From: Mycolicibacterium rufum
Lineage (GTDB): Bacteria; Actinomycetota; Actinomycetes; Mycobacteriales; Mycobacteriaceae
Direction of reading: 5' to 3'
DNA length: 64,000 nt
Assembly: GCF_022374875.2 (NCBI RefSeq)
Contig: NZ_CP092428.2
Coordinates: forward strand, 186,001 to 250,000
Positions within the stretch are counted from its first letter, which is position 1. Each line of letters starts with the position of its first letter. The notes below the pieces were generated by a model, which was given only the letters and a program-made list of their open reading frames with translations, did not search any database and was not told the DNA's origin. Of this stretch, positions 61,288 to 64,000 are shown piece after piece. The translations under genes were made by a program, and so were the position numbers.

Positions 61288-61634
61288 CGTGCCCTCCGCC
61301 CACCGTCAACCGGTCCCTCAGTACACCAAAACATGGCCAACGCGCGGACGCGCCTAACACCGTCCCGCGGCTTCGTCAGCGAGCACACGTACCCCTGCCC
61401 GTGCGCCACGGCGAAGCGCGCCACTGCCAGCAAACCTACGTCAACGCGGTGGCCACCGGCGTCGCCATGACCACGCCACGGGCGCGTCCTCGTGACACCC
61501 CACACTCGACGATCATGCGCCCGCACCACTGAAGATCAGCTGAGTCTCGACAGATCGTGCTCAGCTCAGCAATTCGGCCGGGCCGCGCACGTCGGCGTCA
61601 GGAACGTCGCGCAACGGCGACGCCGCCTGGCCTG
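61288..61634. other. Intergenic stretch upstream of the response regulator
   Basis: About 350 bp between the regulator start and the end of the ZIP-like gene. No gene, repeat or strong hairpin is supported. The regulator promoter should lie near 61288-61340; I see no TCAGCG pair there, so autoregulation by the same box is not evident. Confidence 0.45.
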
Positions 61635-62492
61635 TCACGCCCCGGCGGCCACGACGACGAAGTCGGTGACGAAGCCCAGCAGCAGACCGGCCGCGAGACC
61701 CCAGGCCATGAGGGTCCGTCGCCCGAGATTCTGTGCGACACGCAGCAATTGAACGATGACGTACAGGATGGATCCCGCGGCGGCCGCAAGGAACGCCACT
61801 GACACGGTGTCGTTGACGAAGGACTGGCCAACCAGGGTCCCGAGGAACGTCGGCCCGCCTCCGATGAGGCCCAGCAGGACCAGAAAGCCCCAACTGGGCC
61901 GGCCTGGGCCGCCGGCCAGGGGGGCGACGATGCCAAAACCTTCCGTGGCGTTGTGCAGCCCGAAGCCGATGATCAGCAGAATGGCGAGACTGATCTCACC
62001 AGCGGCGGCGGATTGGCCGATGGCCAATCCCTCCGAGAAGTTGTGCAGGCCAATGCCCACGGCGATCAGCAGCCCCAATCGCCGGCCCGTGAGCGCAGTA
62101 TCAGATGCCGGCGCGGTGAACTCGGTGACACTGGCCGCACCCGGCCCACGAGGACGCTCAGCCTGGGCGGGCTTCGCGCCCGTCATCCACTGCTCGTAAT
62201 AGACCAGGCTCATCAACCCAACGATGAAGGCGGCTACCGCGACCGCGGCCAGCCCGCTGAAACTCATCCAGCTGCCGGTCCCCTCCCGGGTCACGGCCGT
62301 CAGTGCCGCCTCGACCGGTTCGACGGCGTGGGCGAGTACGTCCCAGAAGAGGAACAGCAGCACCCCGGTGGCCGTCGCATTCAGGACGACCTTCATCGGC
62401 AACGACGGATTCTGCAGCCGCCCGACCGGCAATCCGAGGAAGATGGTGAACCCCGCGACCGCGCCCAGCACCATGATCTGGACAGCACTCAC
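61635..62492 (-). CDS. ZIP-family metal transporter
   Basis: A 285-aa membrane protein with about eight helices and the ZIP signature helices: GIGLHNFSEGLAIGQS and GFGLHNATEGFGIVAP carry the metal-binding His/Asn/Glu residues, and a His-poor but long cytosolic loop (KPAQAERPRGPG) sits between helices 3 and 4. GTG 62492 is chosen for GGGAGG six bases upstream. ZIP proteins import divalent metals such as Zn, Mn or Fe. An IdeR/MntR-like box lies just upstream. Confidence 0.85.
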   Translation of the reverse strand: MSAVQIMVLGAVAGFTIFLGLPVGRLQNPSLPMKVVLNATATGVLLFLFWDVLAHAVEPVEAALTAVTREGTGSWMSFSGLAAVAVAAFIVGLMSLVYYEQWMTGAKPAQAERPRGPGAASVTEFTAPASDTALTGRRLGLLIAVGIGLHNFSEGLAIGQSAAAGEISLAILLIIGFGLHNATEGFGIVAPLAGGPGRPSWGFLVLLGLIGGGPTFLGTLVGQSFVNDTVSVAFLAAAAGSILYVIVQLLRVAQNLGRRTLMAWGLAAGLLLGFVTDFVVVAAGA

Positions 62493-62524
62493 GGCCGACC
62501 TCCCGGTAGATAGTCCCACCTTAC

Positions 62525-62543
62525 TTAGGTTTGGCTACCATAT
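62525..62543 (-). promoter_or_regulatory. Candidate DtxR/IdeR/MntR-type operator upstream of the ZIP gene
   Basis: TTAGGTTTGGCTACCATAT matches the known mycobacterial iron box TTAGGTTAGGCTAACCTAA at 15 of 19 positions. It is 33 bp upstream of the GTG of the metal transporter, inside the expected promoter. Confidence 0.5.
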
Positions 62544-62723
62544 GAGGACGGCTGGCGGGTGTCAACGGGCGTCATGCCGACCTGCCGACGTGGACCCGAA
62601 TACGTAGCGCCGTGGAACCGGCTCACAATGCACCACGAGGTCAGGGTGGCGCAGATCCGCGTGCTGCCCGTGTCTCAAGGACCGCCGTTGGGCGATGCGG
62701 CGCGGCGTGACCTGAGCAGCGGC

Positions 62724-62750
62724 TCAGCGTCGTTCAGCGCATTCTCAGTG
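62724..62750 (+). promoter_or_regulatory. TCAGCG direct-repeat site 4 (three boxes)
   Basis: TCAGCG at 62724, TCAGCG at 62734 and TCAGTG at 62745, so spacings of 10 and 11 bp. The last box ends 22 bp before the GTG of the second COG4705-like gene, the same distance as at sites 1 and 3. Confidence 0.6.
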
Positions 62751-62772
62751 GCCATCACGGACCCTCGAGGAC

Positions 62773-63687
62773 GTGACGAACACACCGAGACCCTCCACGC
62801 GACCGGGTGACATCACCGCAGAAGCCAGGTGCTCCGCCGAATTCGAACAGACGCCGGCGTCGACCGCGCAGGTCGTTCTGCGCAAGCTACCGCACGTCAC
62901 CGTGTTGTTCTGGGCGCTCAAAATCGTGGCCACCACGCTGGGTGAAACCGGTGGCGACCTGTTGGCGCAGACCCTGCACGTCGGCTACCTGGTTAGCACC
63001 GCCGTCTTCCTGGCCGCGTTCGTAGTCTCGGTAGTCGTCCAGCTCAAGGCGGGACGGTTCCACCCCGCCGTCTTCTGGACCGTCATCGCCCTGTCGAGCA
63101 CCGCCGGCACCACCGTGTCGGACCTGATGAACCGCACCGGCGGCATCGGCTACACCGGCGGGGCAGCCATCCTGTCCACCGGCCTCATCGTCGTCTTCAT
63201 CGTGTGGTGGCGCAGCGGGCAAACCCTCGACGTCGAAAACGTCGCCACTCTACGCGGTGAACTGCTGTTCTGGCTGGCGATCCTGTTCTCCAACAGCCTG
63301 GGCACCTCCAGCGGCGACTTCCTCGCCGACAGCCTCGGCATCGGATTCCGCGACAGCGCCATCGCCCTGACCGCGGTCATGCTGGCACTGCTCGCCGCGC
63401 ACCGCTTCACCCGCATCAACGGCATGATCCTGTTCTGGATCGCCTTCATCCTCACCCGCCCCCTCGGCGCCACCCTCGGAGACTTCCTCAGCAAGCCCCA
63501 CGATCACGGCGGCCTGGCCTGGGGCACCACCTGGACCTCCGCGACGCTGCTGGCCACGCTCATCGCGCTGATCGCCTACCAGACGATCCACATCCGTCGC
63601 CACCCGCTGGCCCCCTTGCCGCCGCCGGTGCACCGCCGCACCGGAGCAGCCCAAACCCCCAACGGCGACCTCCTCGCCGTCGGTTAG
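62773..63687 (+). CDS. COG4705-like polytopic membrane protein 2
   Basis: A 304-aa protein with about eight to nine transmembrane helices. It is homologous to the product of 51673-52908 (LPHVTVLFWALKIVATTLGE, LFWLAILFSNSLGTSSGDFL, ILFWIAFILTRPLGATLGDF), but lacks the C-terminal exported domain. GTG start without a ribosome-binding site and 22 bp after the TCAGCG site suggests a leaderless mRNA. Function unknown. Confidence 0.8.
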   Translation: MTNTPRPSTRPGDITAEARCSAEFEQTPASTAQVVLRKLPHVTVLFWALKIVATTLGETGGDLLAQTLHVGYLVSTAVFLAAFVVSVVVQLKAGRFHPAVFWTVIALSSTAGTTVSDLMNRTGGIGYTGGAAILSTGLIVVFIVWWRSGQTLDVENVATLRGELLFWLAILFSNSLGTSSGDFLADSLGIGFRDSAIALTAVMLALLAAHRFTRINGMILFWIAFILTRPLGATLGDFLSKPHDHGGLAWGTTWTSATLLATLIALIAYQTIHIRRHPLAPLPPPVHRRTGAAQTPNGDLLAVG

Positions 63688-63839
63688 TTGATCATGAGTC
63701 GCAACGCTCGCCCGAGGCGCTCGAGTCGCTTGGCGGGACCGCGCCGAAGGACGGCGGCCTATCAGCACTGCGCCGAAGGTGACCGCGCCACCGCAGGAGA
63801 ATTGGACACGTGGAGAGCACGCGCCCGGCACCCTTTGGG

Positions 63840-64000
63840 CTATTCCATCGCTTCGGCGACGGCTCGGGTGCAGCCGTCGATGAAGTCGCCTCTGACGATG
63901 CCGACGGCCTCATCACCGGTGAGCGTGCGATCAGCGACGGACTCGCACAGCGTCGAGGACGTCATACCCCGCGTGGCCATCGCGTCGCGGACCCAGCTGC
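63840..64000 (-). CDS. 3' part of a gene entering from the right edge
   Basis: A frame open to the window end and closed by TAG at 63840. It encodes WVRDAMATRGMTSSTLCESV, DRTLTGDEAVGIVRGDFIDG and TRAVAEAME, with two cysteines, a pattern seen in small exported mycobacterial proteins of the DUF732 kind. Only about 53 residues are visible, so the assignment is tentative. Confidence 0.5.
   Translation of the reverse strand, partial: SWVRDAMATRGMTSSTLCESVADRTLTGDEAVGIVRGDFIDGCTRAVAEAME

Overview
The window is high-GC actinobacterial DNA with many GTG starts and ATGA/GTGA gene overlaps. It carries ESX (type VII) secretion genes next to an actinobacterial type IV secretion and conjugation set. That pairing is the hallmark of the pRAW-type conjugative plasmids of mycobacteria, so I read it as a segment of a large Mycobacterium/Mycolicibacterium conjugative plasmid or an integrated relative. 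I see no rRNA, tRNA, CRISPR array or recognisable replication initiator.

Layout. (1) 1-7.2 kb: end of an ESX locus on the + strand, eccD-mycP-eccE-eccA, then a small secreted DUF732-like protein. (2) 7.2-15.3 kb, minus strand: a tightly overlapping T4SS operon read from about 15.3 kb downward: a large membrane-anchored protein, a TcpC/VirB8-like protein, a small two-helix membrane protein, a VirB4-type ATPase, a VirB6/TrbL-like polytopic protein and a small soluble protein. (3) 15.4-27.5 kb, plus strand, from a divergent promoter: an HTH regulator, a membrane protein, a VirD4/TraG-type coupling ATPase, several small coupled genes and a very large N6-methylase/SNF2-like helicase (DarB-like) split by an IS30-family element. 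(4) 27.5-33.9 kb: a 554-aa DNA-binding-like protein, an IS21 remnant, an EamA transporter and an IS256-family element that itself carries an IS110-family element. (5) 33.9-41 kb: a MobF relaxase-helicase (minus), a candidate oriT gap, then a relaxosome-type HTH protein and an HNH-like protein (plus). (6) 41-49.5 kb: an array of small minus-strand transcription units. Five of them are headed by a repeated 300-bp leader with hairpins, and several end in strong terminators. Also here are DUF4192, a secreted trypsin-like protease, a DnaB-N-like protein and NrdH. (7) 50-64 kb: a cell-envelope module with small membrane proteins, two COG4705-like membrane proteins, a lipoprotein plus MacB/LolCDE-like ABC transporter operon, a PAP2 phosphatase, a two-component system whose genes converge and overlap, and a ZIP-type metal transporter.

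How it fits together. Regions 1-3 and 5 form a mating machine: relaxase and accessory protein process oriT, the coupling ATPase and VirB4 energise transfer, the T4SS membrane proteins span the membrane, and ESX secretion is required in the pRAW model. The methylase-helicase would protect incoming DNA but is broken here. The relaxase and the helicase share a nearly identical 768-bp 3' segment in inverted orientation. In region 7 a direct repeat (TCAGCG, roughly one helical turn apart) recurs upstream of both COG4705 genes, the PAP2 gene and a small exported protein, which suggests a local regulon of the response regulator.

Strongest leads for new biology: the five-copy hairpin leader family at 41-47 kb, the TCAGCG regulon at 52-63 kb, a candidate IS110 bridge RNA at 32.8-33.0 kb whose loop matches its own insertion site, and the inverted 768-bp duplication joining relaxase and helicase.
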